Shown: positions 39,721 through 53,598 of the stretch, one piece after another
Numbering within the stretch: position 1 is the stretch's first letter
Layout: each line of letters starts with the position of its first letter
Virus record (IMG/VR): IMGVR_UViG_3300042453_005121
Location: 62,001-126,000 of that record
Source of the DNA: a virus
Length of the DNA: 64,000 nucleotides
Strand: one strand, 5' to 3'
Position numbers and translations under genes: made by a program
Notes under the pieces: model-generated
Database searches by the model: none
What the model was told of the DNA's origin: nothing
What the model saw: the letters and a program-made list of their open reading frames with translations, nothing else

Positions 39721-41760
39721 TCAATCGGATATTACGGTTATGGTTTCGTAAGTCACCATTAATTGTCCACCTTGACAAGAAACATCGGTAACCACCTGTA
39801 TTGTTGTGGTGTTTCCAGGTGGTCCTTGATCACCTTGTATGCCCTGTGCTCCATCGCCCTGATGGCCTTGGTCGCCCTGATGGCCTTGGTCGCCCTGATG
39901 GCCTTGGTCGCCCTGATGGCCTTGGTCGCCTTGATCGCCTTGATGGCCTTGATCGCCTTGGTCGCCTTGATGTCCTTGGTCTCCACTTGAACCTTGGTCT
40001 CCACTTGAACCTTGGTCGCCTTGATGGCCTTGGTCGCCTTGATGGCCTTGGTCGCCTTGATGTCCTTGGTCGCCTTGATGTCCTTGGTCGCCTTGATGGC
40101 CTTGGTCGCCTTGATGGCCTTGGTCGCCTTGATGTCCTTGGTCGCCTTGATGTCCTTGGTCGCCTTGATGTCCTTGGTCGCCTTGATGGCCTTGGTCGCC
40201 TTGATGGCCTTGGTCGCCTTGATGGCCTTGGTCGCCCTGATATCCTGTTCCTTGGTCTCCCTGTGGACCCTCCGATCCTTGTGGGCCTAATTGGCCTTCA
40301 ATCCCAGGAATGCCTTGATGCCCTTGTTCACCCTTATATCCTTGGTCACCTTGTGATCCTTGATCACCTTGTGAGCCTTGATCACCCTGTGAACCTTGGT
40401 CTCCACTTGAACCTTGTTCGCCTTGTGAACCTTGTTCGCCTTGTGGACCTTGCTCGCCTTGTGAACCTTGAGCTCCGTCTGGTGGTCCTTGGGGACCTAT
40501 ATCGCCTTGGTCACCTTGATGTCCTTGGTCACCTTGATGGCCTTGATCTCCCTGATAGCCTTGATCTCCCTGATAGCCTTGATCTCCCTGATGGCCTTGA
40601 TCGCCTTGGTCACCTTGTGAGCCTTGGTCACCTTGTGAGCCTTGGTCACCTTGTGAGCCTTGGTCACCTTGTGAACCTTGGTCACCTTGCGAACCTTGAG
40701 CTCCGTCTGGTGGTCCTTGGGGACCTATATCACCTTGATGTCCTTGGTCACCCTGTGAACCTTGGTCACCCTGTGAACCTTGGTCACCCTGTGAACCTTG
40801 GTCACCCTGTGAACCTTGGTCACCCTGTGAACCTTGGTCACCTTGTGAACCTTGGTCACCTTGTGAACCTTGGTCACCTTGTGAACCTTGGTCACCTTGT
40901 GAACCTTGGTCACCTTGTGAACCTTGGTCACCTTGTGAACCTTGGTCACCTTGTGAACCTTGGTCACCCTGATGTCCTTGGTCACCCTGATGTCCTTGAT
41001 CGCCCTGATGTCCTTGATCGCCCTGATGTCCTTGGTCACCCTGTGAACCTTGGTCACCCTGTGAACCTTGGTCACCCTGTGAACCTTGGTCACCCTGTGA
41101 ACCTTGGTCACCCTGATGTCCTTGGTCACCCTGATGTCCTTGGTCACCCTGATGTCCTTGATCGCCCTGATGTCCTTGATCGCCCTGATGTCCTTGGTCG
41201 CCCTGATGTCCTTGATCGCCCTGATGTCCTTGGTCACCTTGATGTCCTTGATCGCCCTGATATCCTTGATCGCCCTGATATCCTTGATCGCCCTGATATC
41301 CTTGGTCACCCTGATGTCCTTGATCGCCCTGATGTCCTTGATCGCCCTGATGTCCTTGATCGCCCTGATATCCTTGATCGCCCTGATATCCTTGGTCACC
41401 TTGATATCCTTGATCGCCCTGATATCCTTGGTCACCTTGATGTCCTTGGTCGCCTTGATGGCCTGCTCCCTGATATCCTTGGTCACCTTGATGTCCTTGG
41501 TCACCTTGATGTCCTTGGTCACCTTGATGTCCTTGGTCACCTTGATGTCCTTGGTCACCCTGTGAACCTTGGTCACCCTGTGAACCTTGGTCACCCTGTG
41601 AACCTTGGTCGCCCTGATGTCCTTGGTCGCCCTGATGTCCTTGGTCGCCCTGATGTCCTTGGTCGCCCTGATGTCCTTGATGGCCCTGATGGCCCTGATG
41701 TCCTTGAGGGGCTGGGGGTAATAATTCAATTATTTCGGTTACCGTAACGCAGTTAGCCAT
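39721..41760 (-). CDS. Collagen-like repeat protein (679 aa)
   Basis: After [18 protein letters not shown] the protein is about 200 Gly-x-y triplets, mostly GDQ alternating with GHQ, GSQ or GYQ, and ends in a 35-residue beta-rich tail ([15 protein letters not shown]). There are a few one-residue breaks (for example GYQGAGHQ). Such regions form trimeric triple helices in phage fibres and host-binding stalks. The DNA is a tandem repeat of 18-base units, so repeat number can easily change. AAGGA precedes the ATG. It lies beside the LamG protein, a likely partner. Confidence 0.9.
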   Translation of the reverse strand: MANCVTVTEIIELLPPAPQGHQGHQGHQGHQGDQGHQGDQGHQGDQGHQGDQGSQGDQGSQGDQGSQGDQGHQGDQGHQGDQGHQGDQGHQGDQGYQGAGHQGDQGHQGDQGYQGDQGYQGDQGYQGDQGYQGDQGHQGDQGHQGDQGHQGDQGYQGDQGYQGDQGYQGDQGHQGDQGHQGDQGHQGDQGHQGDQGHQGDQGHQGDQGHQGDQGHQGDQGSQGDQGSQGDQGSQGDQGSQGDQGHQGDQGHQGDQGHQGDQGHQGDQGSQGDQGSQGDQGSQGDQGSQGDQGSQGDQGSQGDQGSQGDQGSQGDQGSQGDQGSQGDQGSQGDQGSQGDQGHQGDIGPQGPPDGAQGSQGDQGSQGDQGSQGDQGSQGDQGSQGDQGDQGHQGDQGYQGDQGYQGDQGHQGDQGHQGDQGDIGPQGPPDGAQGSQGEQGPQGEQGSQGEQGSSGDQGSQGDQGSQGDQGSQGDQGYKGEQGHQGIPGIEGQLGPQGSEGPQGDQGTGYQGDQGHQGDQGHQGDQGHQGDQGHQGDQGHQGDQGHQGDQGHQGDQGHQGDQGHQGDQGHQGDQGHQGDQGHQGDQGSSGDQGSSGDQGHQGDQGDQGHQGDQGDQGHQGDQGHQGDQGHQGDQGHQGDGAQGIQGDQGPPGNTTTIQVVTDVSCQGGQLMVTYETITVISD
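39810..41715 (-). repeat. Tandem repeats encoding collagen-like Gly-x-y triplets
   Basis: Units of nine and eighteen bases, read on the minus strand as GGN-CAY-CAA and GGN-GAC-CAA type codons, repeat for almost 1.9 kb. Slipped-strand change of copy number is expected. The repeats keep other frames open on both strands, producing long false ORFs. Confidence 0.92.
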
Positions 41761-41777
41761 ATGATTCCTTATCTAGT

Positions 41778-46810
<5,033 letters not shown>

Positions 46811-46814
<4 letters not shown>

Positions 46815-48019
46815 TTTTCAACTACGAATCTGAATTTGAAAGGAAATTTTCTGTCAAGGAATTGCTTGTCCACATCCCTTAGGGGCGAATAAGAAACAAT
46901 TTCTACAAATTCGGCTGAACACCTGACCTGCTTTATGTTGCTGATTCTCAGGTGGTCTAAAGCCTCCTTGACGTCCAGTATCGATCTTCCTTTCAAGGAA
47001 AAAGGCCTGTTCTCAAGAAATTCAAATTCTCTGTACAATCGTCCGCATTCGCACCTCTGATATGTATCTGTAATTCGGCAAAAATCTCCATTCCAGTATC
47101 TGACAAATGGGCTGGGAAGATTGAAATAATCGGTGGAAACTAATTTTTCCTCCACATCCTCGCACCACGACAAGTTGTCCATGAGATGGTAGTTTCTGTG
47201 TCTGCAGGTGAAGAAAGAAGCCCCACCATCCCAGCAGCGCATGTGATCGCAGATGTCATCTACATGACCTTCAAAAAGGAAGGCGGCATCTTCCGACATT
47301 ATTTTTTCATTGCTATTACTTAGAAGATGACAAACTTTTGATTTGAATTTTTGCTCTCTAATGTAATGACACATTGAATTTATTGAAGGACCAGGAGAAA
47401 ATATCACGTCAATTTCATTTTTTAATACGTGATCAAAAAATCCATTGAAAAATTCCTTTTTTTGATCTTGGAACATTTTGAAATTCACATAATGGGTTGT
47501 TGCCTTTCTTTTAATTCCATGGTGTTCCATGAAGTTATCTGAATCAGACCTGACAGTTATGGCTTTGTCTTTTTCATATCTTGATGTGTTGAAAAAATAC
47601 AAAACATTGGGATTTTCTTTTATTTCAAACTCATCCATTATGAGATCGTAATGGTTGGTGGCCTCTATAAAATAAAGAAGAGGATCCCATCTGAGGTACG
47701 AGAATGGAAGGCCAGTTGTACTTCCACTTGTCGCCATGGACTGGGATTCGCTCAATACGGAATTAACGTACCACGATGATTTGTCTGTAAGGTCTGACTT
47801 AGACTTGATCTCAGAAAAATTCTTGTAGATGGGACTGTTCTGCATTGCCCATAGTTGTATGTTTTTTCTGAGTATTGAAGTTACTTCTCTGACGATCTCT
47901 TCGTCCTCATAGAGAAGTCCTAAGCAAAATGGCTTGTATTCGTGTATAACCTGTTTGTTCGGGACGTCCGAAGACCTCCACTTTAGCACAAAATTCTTCA
48001 GGTCCTGTGTATTCCGCAT
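46811..48019 (-). CDS. PaaK/CapK-like adenylate-forming enzyme (402 aa)
   Basis: TSGSTTGLPF (97-106) is the ATP/AMP-binding P-loop of phenylacetate-CoA ligase and the capsule protein CapK, and CECGRLYREFEF near residue 320 followed by GRSILDVKEALDHL is the C-terminal part of that family. PaaK enzymes activate acids as acyl-AMP; CapK relatives occur in capsule operons. It is between the LamG protein and a GT2 gene, both on the minus strand, and overlaps the LamG start by four bases. A role in attaching an acyl or sugar group to virion glycans is possible. Confidence 0.7.
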
Positions 48020-48681
48020 CCTTCTCTTATGTAGAAATTAAGCGTCACCTTTTTGGTGTGGGCCCATTCCACATAATCCCATCTGGAAACCAGGTCCCAG
48101 TCATTGCATTTGGTGACTTTTCTCCAACCGCCATACTTGTTGATTAGGTGCCTCTTGTGAAGTATTTCACTGGTGTCTATGTGGCCTGGTTTTGGAGCAT
48201 GGGGGTGCATTCTTATTCCGACTATGTTCATTTCGCTGTCGTACAATCTTGTTCCCGTATACGCCATGTCGGCGTCGTTTTCCCTAAGAGCTTTGTACAG
48301 AGATTCAAGATGATCTGGCTCAAACCAATTGTCGTCGTCCAGATATGCTATAAGATTATGACTACTGTTCATTATCGCAAAGTTTCTCGGACCCCATCCC
48401 GCCGCTCCGCAGTTGACCGGAAGGTTATGAAAATTAAACCTCTTGTCTTCTATTTCCACTTCCTTGCAATACTTTATAGTCTCCGTACATGAGTAACACT
48501 CCTTGCACGTGTTTTTGTCAAATGCGTGGCGACAACCATCCTTGACTACCATACACTCAAAATTTTCATAGGTTTGATTTCTGAGTGATTCTACGGCTCT
48601 TTCCACCCATTTTATTTTGGAGTGATATGTCGGAAGACAAACCAGTATTTTCTCGTTAGACACTCCTTGTCCTATTTTCAT
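47998..48681 (-). CDS. Glycosyltransferase family 2 (227 aa)
   Basis: The GT2 start (ILVCLPTYHSKIKWVERAVESL, MVVKDGC), then AYLDDDNWFEP (DXD) and a closing helix give a short GT-A enzyme. A Cys-rich insertion (CKECYSC) after the first strand is unusual. AAGGAGG eight bases before the ATG is a strong ribosome binding site. It overlaps the PaaK-like gene by 22 bases, forming an operon with it and the LamG gene. Confidence 0.8.
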   Translation of the reverse strand: MKIGQGVSNEKILVCLPTYHSKIKWVERAVESLRNQTYENFECMVVKDGCRHAFDKNTCKECYSCTETIKYCKEVEIEDKRFNFHNLPVNCGAAGWGPRNFAIMNSSHNLIAYLDDDNWFEPDHLESLYKALRENDADMAYTGTRLYDSEMNIVGIRMHPHAPKPGHIDTSEILHKRHLINKYGGWRKVTKCNDWDLVSRWDYVEWAHTKKVTLNFYIREGCGIHRT

Positions 48682-48722
48682 CTGCCTCCTTGCGGGTCGC
48701 CGTGCGGCGGAACGCGCATTAT

Positions 48723-48730
48723 TATTTATT
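48723..48730 (-). promoter_or_regulatory. AATAAATA (minus strand), candidate late promoter for the GT2-PaaK-LamG genes
   Basis: Read on the minus strand, AATAAATA lies about 41 bases before the ATG at 48681 with a strong ribosome binding site between, the normal arrangement of a T4-type late promoter. It would drive the GT2, PaaK-like and LamG genes together. Confidence 0.45.
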
Positions 48731-48792
48731 CACCGAATCGGATAGGAACAAAGTTCCGGGAAAAAAATAAAACCAAAATCATATATAAATGA

Positions 48793-49557
48793 ATGCGAGC
48801 GACATTGATGGCTCTATTTTCAATGTTGATTTTCACATCCTCTTATGCCGGGACAATAGACCCTTCTACCCCGGATGAAAAGTACAGGATTTACGGAGAA
48901 GAGCACGGATGCGTTGTGAGATTGAAGGGCAGATGCTTTTGCAAGAAAGAAAAGGGCAAAGAGCATGATTTTGTGGCTTCTGCGGTTGTTATCAAGCCGC
49001 ACTGGGTAATAACGGCGGCTCACGTTGTCAAAGAGACAAAAAATGTTGTCGTTAACGTCGGCAAAAAGAACTACGAAATAAAGAAAATCATAGTGAAAGA
49101 TGGGTACGACGAAGATATCATAGGCCTAAATGACATAGCCGTCGCGTATTCGGAAGAAGATTTCGGATTGGACTTTTATCCCGAACTTTACAGCGAAAAG
49201 GATGAAGTCGGCAAGGTTGCGAGTATTTGCGGATATGGTTTGACGGGTACCTTTTCCAGCGGTGCCGTTAGGTCCGATGACAACAAAAGGGCAGGATCTA
49301 ACATCGTGGACAGAATAGACAGGAACTGTCTTGTCTGCACTAATATGGGCGGAAAGAAAACTAAATTGGAATTTCTGATAGCCAGCGGAGATTCGGGCGG
49401 AGGTCTGTTTATTGACCAGAAGCTTGCGGGAATAAATTCATTCGTCATGTCTGATGATGAAGGCCCCAACTCCGACTATGGTGACGAATGCGCTCACACA
49501 AGGATATCTCAGTATTTAGATTGGATTCTGGAACAGACCGGCTCAGCAGAAAGATAG
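48793..49557 (+). CDS. Secreted trypsin-like serine protease (254 aa)
   Basis: A signal peptide is likely (MRATLMALFSMLIFTSSYA), then the trypsin triad: H77 (VITAAHVV), D114 (LNDIAVAY) and S201 (SGDSGGGLF), with a typical cis GYGLTG loop between. Six Cys outside the active site suggest disulphides and an extracellular or periplasmic place of action. Start choices are the ATG at 48793 or at 48808; TATATAAA ends three bases before the first. Its end overlaps the convergent gene by 49 bases. A phage-coded secreted protease is unusual. Confidence 0.88.
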   Translation: MRATLMALFSMLIFTSSYAGTIDPSTPDEKYRIYGEEHGCVVRLKGRCFCKKEKGKEHDFVASAVVIKPHWVITAAHVVKETKNVVVNVGKKNYEIKKIIVKDGYDEDIIGLNDIAVAYSEEDFGLDFYPELYSEKDEVGKVASICGYGLTGTFSSGAVRSDDNKRAGSNIVDRIDRNCLVCTNMGGKKTKLEFLIASGDSGGGLFIDQKLAGINSFVMSDDEGPNSDYGDECAHTRISQYLDWILEQTGSAER

Positions 49558-49937
49558 ATTGATTTGGGATTTGATCCAAGTACCATTTTTAAATAAGGAC
49601 AGGCCCAAACGAGCATTTTTTCAAATTTCAAACCCTCTCCAAATATCTCATAAATCCAACCATCCATAAATACTTTAAGCAATTCGGCCCGAGCATCACA
49701 ACCACGATACCATTCGTATTCGGTCCTTAATTCAAAATCTCCAACAATGCCCTTGGCTTCGGAACCACGAAGCAGTATTTCATCCACACCAGAAACATCC
49801 GGAGGCAAATTCATCCTTGTGATCGGAGATGGAGATAGATCGTAAGTCCATCCATTATAATTTACATAAAGACGAGAGTCTTTTCTTGTTATTTTTGTGT
49901 ACTCTGGCCTTGATTTATCTGGATTGAATATACTCAA
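49509..49937 (-). CDS. Hypothetical protein (142 aa)
   Basis: The product MSIFNPDKSRPEYTKIT resembles in its opening the protein at 2948-3595 (MAIFNKDGKAY), followed by a beta-rich middle (GWTYDLSPSP) and a helical C-terminus with WACPYLKMVL. The start is a TTG (49937) that overlaps the epimerase stop as TTGA. It overlaps the convergent trypsin-like gene by 49 bases. Function unknown. Confidence 0.6.
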   Translation of the reverse strand: MSIFNPDKSRPEYTKITRKDSRLYVNYNGWTYDLSPSPITRMNLPPDVSGVDEILLRGSEAKGIVGDFELRTEYEWYRGCDARAELLKVFMDGWIYEIFGEGLKFEKMLVWACPYLKMVLGSNPKSIYLSAEPVCSRIQSKY

Positions 49938-50833
49938 GACAAACTCTTCAAATAATCATCCAGATTCACCTTGGGTTCCCACCCCAAAATCCTTCTGGAT
50001 TTGGATATGTCGGCGAGGGTTTCTCTCATTTCGCCGGGTCTTTGTGGTATGAATTCAATGTTGTCGGACATGGTTTTGGCTATTTCCAAAACCGAGTTAT
50101 TCTTTCCAGTTCCGACATTGAAGACGGTGCCGAAATACTCATCGTCAATATCCTTTGTGGACGCCAACACATTTGCCTCCACAACATCGGAAACATTCGT
50201 GAAATCACGACGCTGCAGTCCGTCTCCCACAACTGTCAGTGGTTGTCCATTTGCCCTTTGTCTCTTGAAAATGCCGATGACGGGAGCGTATTGTCCCTTG
50301 GTTGGTTCTCCATTTCCGTAAATGTTGAAGTATCTGAAAATGATAGTTTTCAGACCAAACAAGGAAGTGTACATTGAGCACAATTTTTCCCCCGAAACCT
50401 TGGATACGGAATAGGGATTGAGAGGATCGTCCGGCTGAGATTCTTTATTGGGAACAGGGTTGTTTCCGTAAGCGGAAGAGGTCGATGAATACATCAATCT
50501 TTTTATGCCGTTGATTCTGCTGCATTGGAGGATGTTCGCCGTACCGAGAGAATTTGTCCTAACGGCCTTAACTGGATTCTCTATGGTCGGTCCAATTCTA
50601 GATTCTGCCGCCAAATGAAAGACATAGTCCACTCCTTTGAACAAAGGCGAAATTGAATTCATTTCTGCTATGTCAATTTTATGATTTGAGCAGGACGGAT
50701 TCCAGTTGAATGTGTCCGTGGAGTTGGAGGATTCGTCGTCAATGCAAATCACTTCATGCCCCGTAAGCAACAATCTGTCTATAAGATTTGACCCTATGAA
50801 ACCCGCCCCGCCCGTAACCAGACTCTTTGTCAT
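49934..50833 (-). CDS. NAD-dependent sugar epimerase/dehydratase (SDR, GalE-like) (299 aa)
   Basis: The Rossmann start GGAGFIGSNLIDRLL, the substrate-loop SSTSSAYGNNPVP and the catalytic YSVSK (Y-x-x-x-K) are those of extended SDR enzymes that act on nucleotide sugars, such as UDP-glucose 4-epimerase. The C-terminal part RPGEMRETLADISKSRRILGW is the family's substrate-binding end. It would supply a sugar donor to the nearby glycosyltransferases. It is upstream of the 142-residue gene and downstream of the gene at 50835. Confidence 0.88.
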   Translation of the reverse strand: MTKSLVTGGAGFIGSNLIDRLLLTGHEVICIDDESSNSTDTFNWNPSCSNHKIDIAEMNSISPLFKGVDYVFHLAAESRIGPTIENPVKAVRTNSLGTANILQCSRINGIKRLMYSSTSSAYGNNPVPNKESQPDDPLNPYSVSKVSGEKLCSMYTSLFGLKTIIFRYFNIYGNGEPTKGQYAPVIGIFKRQRANGQPLTVVGDGLQRRDFTNVSDVVEANVLASTKDIDDEYFGTVFNVGTGKNNSVLEIAKTMSDNIEFIPQRPGEMRETLADISKSRRILGWEPKVNLDDYLKSLS

Positions 50834-50834
50834 G

Positions 50835-51539
50835 TTAAATTCTTTCGTTTGAAAATTCCTGAGTGAAAAATTGCTCCACGAATGGAGTTATCGCAGACCT
50901 GTAATATATCTTGTCGAAATCAAATGGAATGTCGTCTCCGTAAATTTTTTTGACCCAAGGAGAAAGAAGCAGGTAGAAATATGATATTTCTCCGTTCGCA
51001 CTCCACCTCTCAAGATTTTTTTTGTTCGCCGAGAAGGAATCGTAGTCCAATAAATTTTTGGATTCCATGAAAAATCGTGTATTTTTGAGTTCAGTTATGA
51101 CCTTTGATTCTTTGGTTGAAACTCCGATCTGATCAGATGTGAGAGCCTTGTTCAATTTCTTTCGGTACATTTTCTGCCATATTTTCCATCTCTTCCATGC
51201 CTTTTCGCCGACCAAGCAGTGGGGTTCTATCAACGCATGAATGTCTCCCTCTTTTATTGATTTCAATATTTGAATTTGCGACCGCACATATGTTCTGAGG
51301 TCCTTGTCTTCCAGAACTCCCTTCATTTCCCGGGCGAGTTTGTAGCAATATTTGAAAAGAGTTGATTTTCTAGGGTCGGTGTTTTTCTTGAGTTTCGCGA
51401 AAGATTCCTTTGGAATCTCTCTCCGACATTCTTCCTCCCAGATTATGGCGATCTTGAAGGCTTTCGCCTCCATATCGTTCATCTTGTATTTGATGATCGG
51501 TTCAAGTTCGCTCATTTTCCCGTATTGCAAAATGCTCAT
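50835..51539 (-). CDS. Hypothetical helical protein (234 aa)
   Basis: The product is helical and charged (YKMNDMEAKAFKIAIIWEEEC, EKAWKRWKIWQKMYRKKLN), with a beta-containing C-terminus (GEISYFYLLLSPWVKKIYG). The start at 51539 (MSILQYGK) is chosen; 51515 (MSELEP) is equally possible and neither has a strong ribosome binding site. No family was recognised. It ends two bases before the epimerase. Confidence 0.6.
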   Translation of the reverse strand: MSILQYGKMSELEPIIKYKMNDMEAKAFKIAIIWEEECRREIPKESFAKLKKNTDPRKSTLFKYCYKLAREMKGVLEDKDLRTYVRSQIQILKSIKEGDIHALIEPHCLVGEKAWKRWKIWQKMYRKKLNKALTSDQIGVSTKESKVITELKNTRFFMESKNLLDYDSFSANKKNLERWSANGEISYFYLLLSPWVKKIYGDDIPFDFDKIYYRSAITPFVEQFFTQEFSNERI

Positions 51540-51602
51540 GTGTAGGTATGATCTGTTTCCGGAAACTTGAACTAATATAACCTGAAACCTGAAAACGAAC
51601 AA

Positions 51603-52040
51603 CTGTAGAACATTTGCGGTGAGATGCTGCTTGATTTTTCGGGGGGACCCGAACCATGCCAGTTAGAAACTCCTGGTAGTCGTCCTAAGCGTTGTGTCGA
51701 GAGGCACATGAGGTAAACCAATAACAAAGGGCTGTATCAGTCTCGCGAAAGACTTTTTGGCTAGGCGAAAGCCGTGCGTTTTTCCCGTGAAACCCGACAG
51801 TAGTTTGATCTGTCAAGGGGCCTGGGTCACGGTCCATAATGGACAAAAAATCAATAAAGTCGTATAAGCGGATATGAAGGACGGGAAGTAGGCGGTCAAG
51901 CAGAAAAGACGGAATGTCCGAACTGAGGACTGAACTCGTCTGAGATTTTCGGTTATCTAGAGTATATTCTAGATAACTATAATCTTAAGATTAGTAGGGT
52001 CCAAAGGGAAGGACCCCCTTCTATAAACACATAATTGGAT
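51603..52040 (+). ncRNA. Putative structured non-coding RNA region upstream of the polymerase genes
   Basis: No frame longer than 60 codons is open in either strand, although the rest of the window is almost fully coding. Strong hairpins follow one another: 51638-51653 (TTCGGG/CCCGAA), 51739-51754 (AGTCT/AGACT with loop CGCGAA), 51759-51773 (GGCT/AGCC with loop AGGCGAA), 51796-51814, 51952-51977 (ten-base stem), palindrome 51980-51993 and 51997-52016. Two loops carry GCGAA. I could not recognise a group I or II intron core, tmRNA, RNase P or tRNA. The strand is chosen from the following plus-strand genes. Confidence 0.4.
51952..51977 (+). other. Perfect ten-base hairpin in the putative RNA
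   Basis: GTTATCTAGA pairs with TCTAGATAAC across a six-base loop GTATAT. It lies just before the 14-base palindrome 51980-51993 and a stem 51997-52016. It may be part of the RNA's 3' domain or a processing/termination signal; no T-run follows directly. Confidence 0.6.
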
Positions 52041-52045
52041 AATGC

Positions 52046-52249
52046 ATGAACACAGATCATTTGGTCCCAAAAAGTCCTAGTAAAAGCAATAAAGATGGTA
52101 GAACTACCGACAAGAAACTCAAACGGTATCTCAGGAGGATATCCGATAGAAAAGGAATATCTTACAAGGAGGCAATTTTAAAGTTTTATGGGGTTGAATC
52201 ATTGAAAAAACTAGATGAACGACTGGTTCATTCTCTTTTCAAAGATTGA
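52046..52249 (+). CDS. Small basic protein (67 aa)
   Basis: The product (MNTDHLVPKSPSKSNKDG) is strongly basic, with a helical part (RYLRRISDRKGISYKEAILKFYG). The opening HLVPKSPSKSN vaguely recalls an HNH start but the rest of the motif is absent. No ribosome binding site is visible, but TATAAAC occurs about 18 bases upstream. It directly follows the hairpin-rich region and precedes the polymerase gene. It may be a remnant of an intron-type endonuclease or unrelated. Confidence 0.5.
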   Translation: MNTDHLVPKSPSKSNKDGRTTDKKLKRYLRRISDRKGISYKEAILKFYGVESLKKLDERLVHSLFKD

Positions 52250-52287
52250 GATGGATTGTTCTAGAAAAACATGTAGAATGATTTTCA

Positions 52288-53598
52288 ATGACCGATTTTG
52301 TTGAATTCCTGCCGCGTCTCAAGGGCAAGGACGTATACTTCAGCCTGAACAAGGAAAATCCGGACTGGAACGAGTCGGTTGGCGTTGAGCTTTCCTTTCG
52401 TCACGGCGGAGAGTCGCTGACGTTGTCCTTGGATGACGTGGATCAGTCTTCTTACCTCGCCTCTTCTCTTCATCATGTTCTGGACGGCGGAAACGCGCTG
52501 ATCTCTTGGTGCGCCAAGGATGTTTTTTCTTTTTTGAAGGGCCGCACCGGAATCGGATTGGAGCTGAAAGGGAAAATTTATGATCTTTCCGTCATATCTT
52601 CGTATCTCGGAATGGAGGCGGACAAGCCAAAGACGTTCAGGGAGGCTGTTGCTCTCCTGAAGTCCTGTTTGTCCGATCCCGGCTGGGAGCAATTCAAGTC
52701 TTTTTATTTCGGAGTATATGAACCACTTTTTTCTGAGGTTCTTCCCGAAATAGAGACGTGCTGTCTCGTGGACAACAAGAGAAGGAGTTGCGTCTACGCC
52801 ACCTACGTGATTGAAGGTCAGGTGAACGGAAGACTCAGGACCGTCAAGACAGGGCGGAATTCTTACAATCCTCATTCAATGGGTCCTGACGACAAGCGTG
52901 ATATCAGGCCACAGGACTACGACGACGTTTTTTTGTATTTTGACTACCGAAACATGGAGGTCAACGTCCTTCAATGGCTGTCGGGAGACGGGGATTTGGC
53001 AAGAGTGCTGGAGTCCGGTTCTGATCCATACAAGGAGATATGGCGGATCATCACCCGGCAGGAGCCCACAGAAGGCCACAGAAAGATATGTAAGGACATA
53101 TTCCTGCCCGTGGTATTCGGTCAAGGCAAATCTTCCTTGGCGGCCAAATTGAAAATTTCGGAAGAAATTGCTTCCAGACTCATACATAGCCTTGGTAAGA
53201 CATTTCCCGTTGCCTTTGACTGGGTCAACTCCCAGTCAACCAATGGCAACAACACGGCGACTGACGCCTTCGGCCGCAAAAGGACTTTTGACGGCCGGGA
53301 GCAGTACAAAGTTAAAAACTTTTGTATCCAGTCCCCAGCGAGCATGATCTGTTTGAGAAAACTTGTGCGTCTTCACGAGGCTCTGGCCTCTAGGGCGAGC
53401 ATATGTTTTCACGTACATGATGGATATTACGTCCTTTGCAAGAAAAGCGAAATCAATTCAATTGCGGAACTCGGAATCAGAACTCTCGAGGAGGACGATT
53501 CCATGTTTCCGGGTCTCGCAATGCGTGTCTCCTGCAGGGCGGGAGACAGGTTGGATGACATGCGTTCTATAACACTAACAAAAAGGGTTTCAATATGA
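52288..53598 (+). CDS. Divergent family A DNA polymerase (436 aa)
   Basis: Polymerase motifs are in order: the 'thumb' entry GQVNGRLRTVKTGR, motif A FDYRNMEVNVLQWLSGD (D219), motif B R265-x3-K269 ... F277-G278 and motif C FHVHDGYYV (H377, D378, with Gly where E. coli Pol I has Glu). The position equal to Pol I Phe762 is Leu273 and that of Tyr766 is Phe277. The first 110 residues look like an inactivated 3'-5' exonuclease domain. It is much smaller than Pol I and its activity is uncertain. A T4-type family B polymerase was not seen in the window. It overlaps the next gene as ATGA. Confidence 0.8.
   Translation: MTDFVEFLPRLKGKDVYFSLNKENPDWNESVGVELSFRHGGESLTLSLDDVDQSSYLASSLHHVLDGGNALISWCAKDVFSFLKGRTGIGLELKGKIYDLSVISSYLGMEADKPKTFREAVALLKSCLSDPGWEQFKSFYFGVYEPLFSEVLPEIETCCLVDNKRRSCVYATYVIEGQVNGRLRTVKTGRNSYNPHSMGPDDKRDIRPQDYDDVFLYFDYRNMEVNVLQWLSGDGDLARVLESGSDPYKEIWRIITRQEPTEGHRKICKDIFLPVVFGQGKSSLAAKLKISEEIASRLIHSLGKTFPVAFDWVNSQSTNGNNTATDAFGRKRTFDGREQYKVKNFCIQSPASMICLRKLVRLHEALASRASICFHVHDGYYVLCKKSEINSIAELGIRTLEEDDSMFPGLAMRVSCRAGDRLDDMRSITLTKRVSI

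Noticed and set aside
39810-41715. Regularly spaced direct repeats that could be taken for a CRISPR array.
   Set aside because: Repeats have nine- and eighteen-base units with no unique spacers and encode Gly-x-y triplets in one frame.
39801-41747. A 648-residue open frame on the plus strand, opposite the collagen-like gene, plus several other long frames in both strands of the repeat.
   Set aside because: The tandem repeat keeps other frames open; the products are low-complexity (Asp/Leu/Gly or Ile/Lys/Thr repeats) and no start signal supports them. The minus-strand Gly-x-y frame is the sensible one.
51603-52040. A group I or group II intron, HEARO/omega RNA, retron or tmRNA in the ORF-free region.
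   Set aside because: I could not find the conserved core motifs (group I P7/G-site, group II domain V, tRNA-like ends) and no split gene flanks the region. It is kept only as an unnamed structured RNA.
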